Positions 35,343-47,900 of a stretch of 64,000 nt of DNA are shown piece after piece. A program made the translations under genes and the position numbers. The notes below the pieces were generated by a model. The model searched no databases, was not told where the DNA came from, and saw nothing but the letters and a program-made list of their open reading frames with translations. The stretch comes from Opisthorchis felineus (lineage: Eukaryota; Platyhelminthes; Trematoda; Opisthorchiida; Opisthorchiidae), in NCBI GenBank assembly GCA_004794785.1, contig SJOL01006391.1, positions 491,944 through 555,943 on the forward strand, written 5' to 3'. The stretch's first letter is position 1; the number at the start of each line of letters is the position of its first letter.

Positions 35343-35460
35343 GTAGTGCGCTACTCACAAGGTTGCTGAAAAATCTACGACATCCCACAACCGGTTTCGC
35401 CCATCTTAAGGCTCATCAGGTAGGCGCTGTCCCAGAGTTCCCGTCAACCTTATTTTCTCC
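35343..35460 (-). repeat. HHR-A repeat, minus-strand copy
   Basis: Reverse-complement copy of the HHR-A core region, placed head to head with the plus-strand copy that starts at 35,463. Arms of about 82 bp (35,347-35,429 and 35,469-35,551) are separated by about 40 bp. Confidence 0.75.
35375..35423 (-). ncRNA. Hammerhead-like ribozyme core (best HHR-A stem I)
   Basis: On the minus strand: CTAC, CTGATGA (35,419-35,413), stem II GCCT/GGGC with a terminal G-T pair, GAAA (35,398-35,395), then GTC (35,381-35,379) and GTAG. CTAC and GTAG form a perfect 4-bp stem I next to the core. Stem III is not clear. Confidence 0.5.
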
Positions 35461-35462
35461 TT

Positions 35463-35730
35463 GGGGGCTGTGCCTACCTGATGAGCCCCAAGAAGGGCGA
35501 AACCAGTCGAGGGCTGTCCAAGAGTTTTCAGTAGCCTTGTGAGTAGTGCATTACGTCTGTACAATGTATCGCGATATCTCGAATATCGTACCAACTGAAA
35601 CATGAGGCGGCCTGGTACAGCACATTCAGTTGCTTAAGAACGTCATAAATGAGAGATTCAGCTGGGTTCCAGGTGAGTCTCCCCTCAAAACCAATTTGGT
35701 AGGCAAATGAGTGTATTTCGCCACATGGGG
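35463..35730 (+). repeat. HHR-A repeat, plus-strand copy
   Basis: Contains the core (35,474-35,522), the palindrome GCGATATCTCGAATATCG (35,571-35,588), ATTCAGCTGGGTTCCAGGTG, the CCAATTTGGT block and GAGTGTATTTCGCCACATGG at its end. It is colinear with 16,136-16,340. Confidence 0.78.
35474..35522 (+). ncRNA. Hammerhead-like ribozyme core
   Basis: CTGATGA (35,478-35,484), stem II GCCC/GGGC with loop CAAGAA, GAAA (35,499-35,502) and GTC (35,516-35,518). Stem I is weak in this copy. Confidence 0.45.
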
Positions 35731-36067
35731 ACCTGTTTGTTGGCCGTTCGACCGTAGTTTAAAACATTGGGACCGGTTTTGGCACAATTACCCTGAGAAA
35801 ACCACCCATCAGAAAGTAATCCGTCGCTCAGCAGTAAAGAAGATATCGTTGGTAAGAAAGGCCCAGGCTGAATCCCAATTCATTTTTCTGGATGCACAAT
35901 CCGTTATTCACTCATGCAAGGAGGAGCAGACCTCATTTCGTATATTTCTACTCGTCAGCTGCATAGGCGATTAATGTGAAGATCGACTGTGTTTACAAAA
36001 AGTATCTGCAGTACCGAACGAGTTGCATTGCCAATTTTTACTGGTCATTCGTCCTACCGGTATACAT

Positions 36068-36262
36068 GTAACCGAGATGGCTCAGTGGTTAGAGCTCGAA
36101 TTTACTGACCGGAAGGTCCGTGGTTCGAACCCGACCTCTGCCTCTCGACTTCCCCTGTCTAGGCTTGGACAGACTGGCAGCATCTCAGCCCTCTTGCTTC
36201 CTTCCGGTGGCATGGCAGTTAGGAACCGAAAGGGTGCTACAGCTGAACGCTGGGCTGAATAA
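36068..36262 (+). mobile_element. tRNA-derived SINE
   Basis: A tRNA-like head carries a near-perfect Pol III promoter: A box TGGCTCAGTGG (36,078-36,088) and B box GGTTCGAACCC (36,122-36,132), 44 nt apart as in a tRNA. A non-tRNA body of about 120 bp follows, including CTTCCGGTGGCATGGCAG. Chance translations (RKVRGSNPTSASRLPLSRLG on plus, EVGFEPRTFRSVNS on minus) are strings I recall from mis-annotated fluke proteins. The box conservation suggests a fairly young copy. Confidence 0.88.
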
Positions 36263-37752
36263 ACCAAAAGAGCTGTAATCCTATGACAAAACCGGGACGC
36301 AAAGACAACCTTAACCCATACGACTCAAGAATTAAATTTGAACACCAAATGAATTATCTTTAAGTGACAGAGCGATGGTACCAATCGAGTGTTGTGTAAA
36401 ACAGAAGGCTATGTCATAAGAACCCATCGGCTTACAGCCTAAGTGTTCCATCGCGATAAAACTACGGGCATACACAACCGTTTATTGTCACGATTTAACC
36501 GTAACACTGAAGTGGAAAAAACTTTGGGCACTGCATTTTTTTGAGAATTCCTTGGATATAACCAGTAATTTACGGCAAACTATGGCTGGTATTACATTTC
36601 GGCACCTTAAATGGAAGCGGGCAACCGACTGGTAGTGGTCTAGAGGAGGAAAATTTCCCCGTGGGAGACAGTTGTCAGGGAGAAAATACTTCCTAATCAG
36701 TCTATAAGGAACGCCAAGAAGTCACCACTGGTGATGTAACCATTCCTGCTACTTTCGTCAGTTGTCAGCGTGAAATGCAAACGTTAGTTGCTAGACGAAA
36801 AGTATAACAACACAGAGCGAAACACGTAACTTCATGTGACACGAGGCCGGGTTGCGGTACTTATCAGTAAGCCATAAAGTGGTATGTATGACTGGACACT
36901 ATATTGTTAATTTCCAACAATCATCCAAGTTAATTTATATCCACAGAAGCGAATTCTCGGAACTTGCTCCGGAGACATTTTGAGTGGCATTTTGAGTACG
37001 GTTCTTCGGATTCCAATCGGAGTTTCATGCGGGCTGTTGACCTATATTATCCTACGAGTTCATCAGATGATCGGCAACACCAGACATAACTCGTCTTCAT
37101 GAGTCACCAATCACATGGTGGTGGAGAAGCCAAATATTGATCGACAGAAAGATGTTGATGAACCCGCGCAATGGATTCCAGAAAGTGTTGAATGGTACCT
37201 GCGAACTAAGTAGATAATGATTTCGGTTCCGTTGTGTAAGAGTGACAGGTATCAGAAGGAAATTCGTAGGACCCAGTTGGATTGCATGGTAAGTTTTACC
37301 TACTAATTCATCACCAAAGGGGCCAATAATGCTTCAGGTTTAGCACAAACCGAAATTTCACACATGGCCGTGCCGTCAGTTTGAGAGTTTTCCTTTTAAT
37401 CCTACCGAACAATCAGCACTTGATTCTTAGGGTTGCGCTCAACTTGTGCCGTATCTCTTGTTGAGTAGAGAGTCCATGACTGGAGAAAATCGTGTCGAAT
37501 TTGAAAATGCGAAAACGGGTGAAATAGAAACATCAAAAGGAGTTATAGAAAGGCTAGTCCTTTCGCTAACCTACAATGATAGACATCTCCTGGCCCTGAA
37601 ACATAGGTGATATCTACCGGGTTTTTGAGTAATGAGTTTTGCATCCAGTACTCGCTATTGTTTAAGCAGTCGACCGGAATTTCTTGGTTTCCATTCTGCT
37701 TGGAACTTCGTCAGTAAACTTTGGCCCCTAAAGAAATGTTCTACTTGAACCC
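36263..37752. other. No supported feature apart from one exon candidate
   Basis: Only the candidate at 37,217-37,288 was noted. Confidence 0.4.
37217..37288 (+). CDS. Candidate short initial exon
   Basis: ATG at 37,217 (A at position -3) opens 24 codons, MISVPLCKSDRYQKEIRRTQ then LDCM, ending in phase 0 at a GTAAGT donor. An acceptor-like CAG within it would give an internal exon instead. No family recognised. Confidence 0.2.
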
Positions 37753-37852
37753 AACTGGCTGAAGAACATGATAAATGATGGATTCAGCTGGGCTCCAGGT
37801 GAGTCACCCGTCAAAACCAAATTGGTTTGCAAATAAGTGTATTTCGCTGATC
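37753..37852 (+). repeat. HHR-A repeat fragment
   Basis: Contains GATTCAGCTGGGCTCCAGGT, the perfect palindrome AAACCAAATTGGTTT and AAGTGTATTTCGCTGA, colinear with 35,650-35,724. The core is absent. Confidence 0.7.
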
Positions 37853-40800
37853 TAACAAGCATTTTATCAGCTTACCAGGAATGAATCCGAAGCGTGGTTC
37901 GGTTATTTTTCGGGATTCAACATATCCAACACACGTCGGTTGATTCCAGTAAGAGTGTTTGGATCCCGGTAAGCTCAGTCACACGATCGTTTTCGCTCTT
38001 ATTGCGACTCATCAAGCAGGCATAGAGTGATTCTTTGGTCTGTTATCCTCCAGAACACTCGTCCACGGATATGTCTGCATAACTATTGTGGTTGAATTTT
38101 GGGGTGATTCTTGTTCTGACTGGCTGCTGCCTTGTTCAAACAACCAGCTGACTGCTGGTGAATAGTCATCTAGCTTATTCGATTGACCGTTGATCCTCAA
38201 GGAATACCTTACAATCAGTAAGTCGTGGGCATGGAATTTATCCAGAATTCATCCACTTTATAGTACATATGTAATCAGATCCTGGGAATCTCGGTCATGT
38301 CATGCCTTTCGTTCATACTGTGCAAATAGGAATGATCACGTGACCTTATCGGGTTGTTACCTTCAACATCACTCGTCTTTCTTTGGAAGCTGGTGCTTTG
38401 TTCACAACTGCGTGCCACTTTTGACCAGGGCTGGTCCACGAAGTTTGATAAAGCGACAAATTCAAACACCACAACATGGATTTGAATTCGATGCTTACAT
38501 ATGTCAACTTTAGTCAAGATCCTAAAGTACGGTACTCATTAATATGTTTGTGTCCCCAAAACAACTATCTGCATTCCAGCCCTATTGCTAAAGAATTGCG
38601 TTTCGAATAATTGGACCAGGCGAAAGTTAAATCCAACTACAGTCATCCCTGTTGAGAAAACCGGTCGAATTATGTCTTATTGTGGAAGGAAGAATAGTCT
38701 AACACTTCAATGGCCGTGCACAGCCATACAATCTTATTGGATAGGAAGTCAGTACAAAGAGAATAGTCATATGGAGGGAATACTTGGATTACGTCGATAT
38801 GAAACCATTGGCGTTTATGCAGCTCAACCCCGCTGTAGCGGCAGCGTTTCTATATGAAGAAAGGCCTGATAGCATGTGTGACTTCTAACACAAGGACAGA
38901 ATCCCACCATCTGGACATGTGAAGTTCATCTTGTAGTGAAACATCCATTGCTGTCTCTATATGATGACCTTCCACGTGACGGCTTCCTCTTAGTATAGCC
39001 ATATGGTTGTGTTCGGTATGATAAGATCATCATTCCACCACAACTGATTTTGCTAGTTTTTTTCTGAGGTCATTTTACGAGGGACTACCCCATCGGGAAG
39101 TGTCCAAGTGACTTCCATTGTGTTATCGAAGAGTTTATCTTTGCTTTGTTGTAGAACTAAAATAAGCCAGTTTGCGCAGCTTGGAAGATAAGTTAGTATA
39201 ATTCGAGTTGCTGCAGTTGAGAAAATTATAGTAACCTCAGCTGCGTCGTTCACTTGAACCATCCTGGATTTAGCCCTTGGAACCTTTATGTTCGGGTAAC
39301 CCGTCTTCATTTAGGTTTTTCACACTATCGTCGATCGATCGCCACTTCACCATCAGAGGACTCTTCAGGCACCGAAAATCAGGACGGTCGATTTTCAAAA
39401 TGTCAGCATCAAAGAAGGATAGTGCTTAGTAGTAGAACAACTGAAAGATATCCATCAAGTGCCTGATCCCTTCTACTATTGAATTGCGGTAGAAGTTTTG
39501 ATCATAAGGAACAAACGTAATAAACTGTATCAAAAACTCCTCCTATTGGTTTGATTGCTTTGTTTTCCACTTCAGCTTCTTCGTGTTATAAAATAACACA
39601 GTGCACCCCTTCTAATACAACGGTGCCACTGTGCATGGCTATCGCGCTCATAGGCTATTCTTCGCTCCATACTATGACCCCTTAACTAATAGCTTGGCTT
39701 TTCTGAGTATATCGCAGACAGAGTCCTGTACCCCTTCAACAAATTCTCAAGATGACCCAAAAGTAATCTCGAAGTAAGATGTTGTGTACTCAAAGATTAC
39801 TCATCACTACATTATGCTCTAAGGAGGGTGCGTAACAGTTTTGGCCTTATGCCAGGGTTTAAAGACCCGTCGGGTTCACTTCGATTTCTCTCATGAAGCA
39901 CAGTATTCCCATCAAGTCATTTTGGGAATTAAATTGAGACCCTGTGAAAACTAACAGGACTTCTTCACGCTAAAACAAGTGTGGCTGCTGCTAGAATTTT
40001 TGTCAACAAGTAGGCTGTTCTCGAAAAGTCCCAAATGTATGAACCTAAATGCAGTCAGCTGCTCATCCTGTTAATAACTAGCCTAAATTTGCTTTAGCCT
40101 AGTTTAGGACTTTCTAGTTGAAGGAATATCTGAAGCAACAAACCTAGATTGGTGCATCCCTAGGGTGATCTCTCCGATGGGAGGACGTTATGGGCGCTTT
40201 CTTCCAGAACAAGTGTGTCCGTTTTTAGTTGTTTGTTGGATACCCGTACAAACTGAATCGAATAAGCGATGCACTGCTTAGGACAAATCGATTGGTATTT
40301 TGGCATACGGGCCAGCGTAGTCAACTATCGTGAATACGCTATTAGGCAGAAATTTAGAGGTAGACTGCACTGGAAGTGTATCCGCACACTCTCTTGCTAG
40401 CACGGCATGAGTTTTTGTGCATCACACAAAAACTGTGTGGTTAATTGCCGCTTAGTCGCTTCATGGAGCAGTCGTAACGATCCGCTTGCTTAGTACGGCT
40501 GGATCAAAATAGAAGACAAACATACACTACTCTAGAGATTGGCCTTATTCATAAAATATCACCTAGATTGAAGTTACCGCGTTTACGATGCACAGTTCTG
40601 ATTGAAGTAGGCCAGATCACCGGCAAGCAGCAAGGACGGCTGACAGTTTTGCTAAATTAAAAGTAATACTACGAGGCCGTTGTTTTCATGGTTTTGCTAT
40701 TTTCATCCTGATAGCCTGTACACATGTTGTTCCGGGACTAAAGACAAAAGAATATTTTCATCTTCTAATTGCATAGAAGTATTCTTGATCACGGGGCGGG

Positions 40801-41999
40801 CTGTCTAATAATATTTTATTGATTCAATTATGGTGATCAACCAAACTACAACGAAGGGGAAAAAGTGAGAGGGATATTTCCCCACAAAAAGACGTTTAGT
40901 TAACCCCTTACTCACTTCACAGGTGAGGGAGACTTTTTACGATTGGGATCCATGTGTAGGCGATGTCAAACGACGATAAAATAAAGTAATGATGATTTGT
41001 AGTTGGCAGCGAATAAAACCAGGGTTTTCATTTAGAAAAAAAACTTCAAAAAACGGATAAACCCGATATCCTCTGGTTAATGGTTTCTACAAGGGGCTTT
41101 AATAATCCTTCCCATTCTTTGTTGAGAAGGCTTTCTTTTAAACGTAGACTCCTCCGTCTGTGGTCTGTCTAGAGCGTCGACCCCTACATGGCTTTGGAAG
41201 AACTTTACGGAATATAACCTGACATACTAATGCAGCCAAATATCAAGTTTCCACGTCACTGTCAGGTGTATTTCGAATCAACACAAACCGTGGAATGCTC
41301 CGTGGATTTGGCTATGACCTGATTTTGACAGGTCTATTTGTAGTAAGAGTACGTTTATTCCTGATAGTGGCTAACTCGTTGTAATCATTTTGACCCAAAT
41401 TACCAGTGGTACAAAACAAGACAAAGTCAATAAAACTTGAAGTATTCGGAAAGCGCCAGTCCTTGCCCCACTTTCAAAACTATGCAAAGCGTGGGGACAT
41501 AACCGATAGTACGACAAAGTCAGGAATACGGTGGTTTAGTACACGAGAGAAACTCGATTTGTGTAATTCGTAGACTGTGCATAGAATTGCGGTCGTTGAC
41601 ATGGCTACCTAGGTCAATTAGACGATCGATTAGTTCTGCGTATACATGACGCGGAAATGTGACATTCGTCCGTGCCATTGAGCATAATTGCAGTTTATCT
41701 TCCGCTATACTTGTGCGAAGTGCACATAGCTCGAAAATGTTTTACAAACACGACAATGAGATTTAAATTTCGATACTGAACTTAGGATGCGGACGTCTGA
41801 CCTTGACTACACTGGTCGATTTGGTAGTTTATATATAGACCCATCAGGTGGCTTAAGGGTTTGAAAGATAATATTACACGAAACTTGTGTGGAAAAAACA
41901 CGGAGGGGGCAGAAAAATGTACAAGAACGGGACCAAAGGATTTTATTTTTCGCTCAGCGTCGAGAAGAGTTTTGAGACCTTATCTCTGCATTGAGCTCA
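37853..41999. other. No feature seen
   Basis: Unique-looking sequence without recognised repeats, RNA genes or convincing exons. Confidence 0.4.
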
Positions 42000-42272
42000 T
42001 CACCTAGCACAGCGTTTCTTCAGCTGGGGTGCACGCATCTTTTGGGAAGGTTGGCTTAAAGCACTGGCAACAGTATCGCTTAAATTTGAACACGAAAAAC
42101 TTTTTTCTGACGAGCAGTATTTAAGCCGCAACTCCTCAAGCGTTTTGGCATGTTTATTGTTGGAATCTATTAGGTTTGTGACAGACCTTCTTGAATGTTT
42201 ACTGAAGCTCGAAACAGCGCTTATTGCGTCATGCACATTCATACCCGCCCCATGAGAAAACAACCGCGTCAC
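42000..42272 (-). CDS. Candidate coding exon, polar/helical protein segment
   Basis: On the minus strand an open frame reads MNVHDAISAVSSFSKHSRRS, then a helix-like stretch with NNKHAKTLEELRLKYCS, and ends basic (QLKKRCAR). Its composition (S, K, R, E, L, with few W or C) is more protein-like than most frames here. It ends at AG followed by GTGATG, which could be either a donor or a natural TGA stop. No acceptor is visible upstream, so it would be an initial exon. Unidentified. Confidence 0.3.
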   Translation of the reverse strand: MTRLFSHGAGMNVHDAISAVSSFSKHSRRSVTNLIDSNNKHAKTLEELRLKYCSSEKSFSCSNLSDTVASALSQPSQKMRAPQLKKRCAR

Positions 42273-44009
42273 AGATGTAGCGTTTCACATATAGATAGTA
42301 GCTCCAGGGTAAAACCGGGATTGTTTTAAATGCAGTAGTAAGGTTTCATTGATTATCTGTTTATTACTCAAGAAAACTTCGTCGCTTTTGATATCACACG
42401 ACTGAAGCATAGCTTCGTCCAACCAAAGAAGCAGAATAGTTCATTAGATGAACTGCTGAAATGTTCACGGCTACAATTCTATGAGCAAAAGTGAAAGCAT
42501 CGGAATAATGAGATGTCTTGGGTCGCCCGTAAGGTATCGTGAAGTGCGCGAAAAAAAAGCACATTAGAATGATCTCTTTTAGGCCACTAGGAGTCAGGCG
42601 AACGTTTCTCACCCCATTAAGACCACCTGACAAGGGAAATCAGGATGGTTGAGTTTTTCTGGACCGGATAGCATCTCTACATTCTAGGTAGACCTATCTC
42701 AACTTTTTGTGATGTTAATACAGAGAGAAATTACTAGCCAAGAGACAAATGAGGAGTAGCCAATACATTAGAGCTTACCTATCACAACTTGTCTTTCTTT
42801 CATGGTTGAAGCCGAGGGAAATCAAGAAAGGCTGAACTTACCATGAACTTATCTTTAGCTAGAGCCCAAATAGTTGATGAATCTCAGGGAGAGGATCGCA
42901 AAATTTGAGCCAAGCAAACTTGGCTCAACCGTGGAAGAACTGTATCAATGCCTATTTGCAAACACTATTGCTTCTACTGATCGAAATTCATTTCGTTCGT
43001 ACAAAGTCATCCCAAGCGAGCGACAGGAAACACATTGAGCCGCATACTGGCAACATGAAAGCAAGAAAGCCAAAAACTGCGCCTTATAGAAGTGCGATAA
43101 GTCTTGATTTTATGTAAATTATTGTCCCAGTTGCTGCGCAAAGCTGTCATCAGTTGCTGGTAATGTTTCGGGACACCGAACATATGGTAGTTCCCCATCT
43201 ACCGCCCCTCTCTGTTACATCTTGCTCTCTAATACGACCGTGCTACTATGCTCGGCTAACACACTCTTAAGGTATACTCCTCCCTTCCCCCAAAATTCGA
43301 TAGGTTCTCTGATGGAACCGGACTCGCTTGACTTTTTTGCAGTCGTGGTTGAGATGTGGTATTGTGCGTGTATTGCCCTATCAGTTACTGAAGGCTAACT
43401 CCATCGATTATAGTATAAAATGTTTCGTGCAATACTTCCCATTTTGTGTGAAGCGCTACAGTCATGTACGCTGAATAAAAATCTTTCATGAAATCAATTT
43501 GCAATGCCTCGTCCAAAAACGTAATGTTAAATACCATTTCACTGATTTACCAACCAAACCATACAACAAAATCATGTGGGTGTCCCTCGAAACTTTTAGC
43601 AAATCAGTTGAAAACTTTCCCCGTTCTTTGCGAAAGTGTTCCCAGTAGGCTGTAGATATTGTTCGGTTTCACGCATTAATTTAGCACGATACGCCAGTGG
43701 CCTTTTCTACAGGAATGTCAGATTTGTTCCGGGAAGTCGTGTAAAATCAGAACAACCGTATACGGATTGACAACGCAGGTGACCTGCATCTGAGATTTTT
43801 TATAAACGATAACGACTCCCCCTCCAGCCATCATCATCATCGTCATCAGAGACAACGTCAATGTTGACACTGGTGCTTCACTACCGTGCAACCACGAAAT
43901 CTGTTTAATCAGATTTAACTCCTTACAGTGAAAGAAGACAAAAGAATGAATGAGGAAGTGGCCTGCTACTAGTCTACCACAAGAATTCTGAGGTGATTAC
44001 ACTGCCAAA
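42273..44009. other. No supported feature
   Basis: A short imperfect (CAT)n run lies at about 43,830. Otherwise nothing recognised. Confidence 0.4.
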
Positions 44010-44990
44010 CATTCAGTCAGACAATCTCGAAAGAAAGTGCCAGCGCGAACTGACCGACATCGATCGGCCGCCATTTTTGCAGTGACTCCAGCCGAGAGCG
44101 GGGGAAGGGGACCCAATCCTGGAAGGCACACCACACACTTTTCATGATCTCCTTCAACCCTTCTGCCAAGTCACACGTTTTTCATCTCACAGTTTGCTCC
44201 GTTCTAAAGGAGCAGCGGCAATGAGCACTTGTTTAAGTAGACGGTGATTCGGCATGCATGGAACGTGGCCGAGCCACCGCAGTTGATGGTATTGGACATT
44301 TTATGAACACTTCATTAAGAATGTGTGGACGCCATTCAACACCAGCAACACTTCTGAGGCGTCGGTGGTTAGGAACCTGAAGACTCTGCAAAGGCCATGG
44401 CTGGCAACGGTACAACGCAACTTTTACTGTAGCCCGGTATACACGACCCTTGAGACATAGTGATATGCCTTTTAATGCCACAAGTGATACATACTGGCAA
44501 ACGTGATTTGGACCTTTGAGATTCTTGCGCTGACTTCGTCAGACACTTTCATTAGGGCTAATACAATCACCAAGGTGTGTAAAATTCTCCACAACCTCCA
44601 CTATTCCTCCTTGAACCACAAGGGACGTGTTGTGAAGCATTACTGAGTTTCATAGTTGTGAGGAACACACCGAAAGATGGTGTTGTGATGGTCAGTTTAT
44701 TCAACAGCGCTTGCTTTTAGTTTTTGTCTTCAAAGATGAGGGCGATGTCGCCTGCGCACTCCAGCTCGACAAGGTTCTCACCAGCAGTGACTTGAACACC
44801 GAAATTTTGAAGACCTCGGTTATCCCTGTCGAATGCCATCATGTGGCTATTTCGGCTATTCTGCTTGTATGACACGACCATTTCCCTAATACGACATTTT
44901 GAAGGTTATGACAGAGAGGGAATTCCGTGTTACGAAAACCAACTAGAGTTGAATCTGGTAGCCCACTTTGAAAGAGTACTGAGGCCAAGC
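44010..44990 (-). pseudogene. LINE reverse transcriptase C-terminal half, decayed
   Basis: On the minus strand, motifs follow the LINE order. GIRQG (44,837-44,813) stands for the GVRQGCPLSP motif with a stop after G. ENLVELECAGD follows, where the catalytic YADD has become CAGD (about 44,760-44,743). Then come KGRVYRATVKVALYRCQPWP, NHRRLRSVAGVEWR, and RWLGHVPCMPNHRLL near 44,235-44,275. The tail KEIMKSVWCAFQDW and LESLQKW continues to about 44,010. Multiple frameshifts and stops are present and one aspartate of the polymerase active site is lost, so it is inactive. It is probably the same family as the endonuclease fragments at 1-870 and 48 kb. Confidence 0.85.
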
Positions 44991-47900
44991 ATATTCGTTA
45001 TTCACATTCGACTGACGTATTATTTTCCCTTGGCTTCGTTACCAGGATTGGAACGATAAGTAATAAACACAAATTTGACCTGGAATGAATTCTTATTTGG
45101 AGGGAATATTTTCAACTGCAGTTGTTGTTCAAAGTTATCAGGAAGGTCAGATTCCTGAAAGTAACCACTGAATGCCCGAAATCTACTGAAACCCTCAACT
45201 CCAATAGATGCTGACCAGACAGACAACGCCCCCTCAATATACAGTGCGTCACAGCCTCGTATCAAAGCCAGACAGCGTGAGTCAGCATTGGATCAAGGTC
45301 AGACAGTGTCTCTCCAATAAAATAGTTTGAGGCCGTTGTAGCTTCGTACTCGTACGCACTCACGCTCTCGCACTCGCTTGTTCGGAATAGAGCTGTTGTG
45401 TTCCCTTCGGTGAGTCTTTCCGGCACTAGGCACTGGAACGGGAACAGCAGTCAGATACAACAGATTGGCGAATCAGCAGATATAACAAAAGGAATCGCGG
45501 CAATAACATTATTTGTGCTTAAGGATAAAACTATTTATATTTCGTATCGACAAAACAAAGAAGTGAGCTGTCACAGACAAAAACAAAGTAACGTTAGGCG
45601 GACGTCCAAACTACTGAGAAATGTGTAACTTCGTGTTGATCAACTTCAGTCATAGTTTGCCAATGACGTTTCACAAAGGGATAATACAAGGCAAAGACTG
45701 TACGCAGCTTGTATTTTATCCCTGTCATTGTCTAACCATAGTATTTGTCGAAAGGTATTTTGGAAGTCAAACAATAAATGCCTCAAATTTCCGCGTATCA
45801 CCTTCAGGATTATTAGGCATCAGTGTCATACCGACTCACCAAATTCCGCAGCAGCAACATCAGTTCATGTGTGTTAAAATACAAATGGGTATGGTCCTGT
45901 CAAATACCACTTTCGTCAAGGTTTATCCGGCGAAAGTGTGGTCAAATGAATGAAAGGCTGATCTGCACCTAGCGGATCGCTGGTGGGCTCTCTTACAATT
46001 CCCCACCCCTGGGGTAGTCGAAGCATACTTTCAGTGGCGAAATTTTATCTTGCATCAAAGCCAAATGATCACTCTGTTTGTTTTAGGCGAAAGTTTCTTC
46101 ACTTTTAACCCTCATTAAAAAAACAGTGGGAAAGTTGTTTACATGCTAAAGTTAAGCTTCTGAATGTTCCCAGGAGGAGTACAACCCACGGATCAACAGA
46201 GAGTAACTGCGACATCATGATGAATTTCGAACACATGTTCGCTGCTGGGTAACAGTAAACGACTATTCTTTGAGAGCTGGGCACTGACTTAAAATAGAAA
46301 GGCCAAACTTGTTTTCACAAGCAACAAATCATATATTACTCAGGCTTGGTAACAAGAGCCTAGTTATGTTTTGGCCCCAGAACAGTAGCTCAGTTACCGT
46401 TTCCGATAAGCCGCATGGTAGATTGCGGTTATACTAAACCCATCCCCAGTGTATTATAGGTAATGCTCAGAATGCATCATCTGTATCAAAAACCCAAGTA
46501 GAAACCATAAAACCTGGCACCCCGAACACAGCACACTTCTTTATAGCTCAATACTAGGATCTTTTTTCCTCCATTTTTGGTGGGAAATTAGGGGTTTTCG
46601 TGAATGGCTTTCGCTGCTCTTGTGTTAGTTGCCAGGAGATCAACCGGTTCTGCGAAAAAACCTTCCATACCGACCGCTATGCTTTGATAACTAGAAACTG
46701 TCCATGCTTCACGTAAGTTGGAACTTCTAACCCCATTTACGATTCATTTATTGCCAGGACAGTTTTTGGTCCGTCTTGGTCTGCTGATGTTCCTCTAGGC
46801 CGTGCTACCTTTGGGGTAAATGGGCACAGAAACCCACATGACTTGTCAGCCCGAATTGGCTGCAACAAATACCGCCCTGTCACGTGGTCGTCATGCGGCC
46901 CTGTTTGTTGGGACACTACACCCAATAGGAATGAAGTATTGACAACAGAGGGCAGGTAACACAGGGAAGGTACCGAAGACCGGGAAACCGGGCATCTGGC
47001 GTAGGAAAACTGTACAGGTACCTTGACCCGTCGTGAAATACAGGGGTGTGGGTTGGATGTAGTACGGCTACTTTGGCAAAAATCGTGACAAGCATGCCAA
47101 AATCAGCTAACCCAGACTGAGAAATGTACTCGTATTGGTCCAGTGTACTTAGGATCTATCTCGTACAGTGGTTATGCTTGGTTTGTACCTATGTGGATGC
47201 ATGTAGCCCATCATGAATGCAAAACCGCGCCACTGCAAAATGCCAAAGTCTATAAGTACAATAGGAGAATGACAGGAATAACTTTTGAAGTGTCTGTCTT
47301 CCTATTACTAGACGTATCGCCACACGTGTTCTTTCATTTGGGGACGAACCTGCGTTTCAAAATAATAATGGATATGTAACTTTACCAGGGGAATTTTTCT
47401 TGCATTTTGGGCACTTTGTGAATCTTCACAGTTTAAAGTTTCGCATTTATCTGCTTTCTGCTTTGTTGTCTGCGAACTTCAAATGAGGACTCGGAAAATG
47501 TTTTGCTCGGAGAGTCTATATAAGTTTTGATAAGCATGCCATTAAAAATCCAGTCATTACTTGAACACTAGGAAGAAGAAGCATATTCTTCTGACGCCTA
47601 ATTTGTTCATCATAAGTTGTACGATAACTTCCGACGGTGGGAACCGAAGATAACTAAACGAAATATGTTAGGAAGTACATCACAAACTTTACGTAGTTGA
47701 CTGGAACTCTCATGTTCAGCCTAAGTTAAGCTTAAGAAAATCGGTATTAGATATTCTGACTAACAGTAAGGGTCCAGTTACTTCTCCGGATTGTCACCAG
47801 GCCGTAGAGGCATCGTGAGACAGCCATGAAACAATCAAAACCCGCTTAGTTCACCAAACAGATGAGTAAACACGGTTCAAATAGTTTGCCTTAATACGGA

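Noticed and set aside
35111..35542. 143-codon ORF with a plausible-looking C-terminal half
   Set aside because: Its second half is a translation of the HHR-A inverted pair.
36023..36267. ORFs on both strands (79 and 61 codons)
   Set aside because: They are translations of the tRNA SINE.
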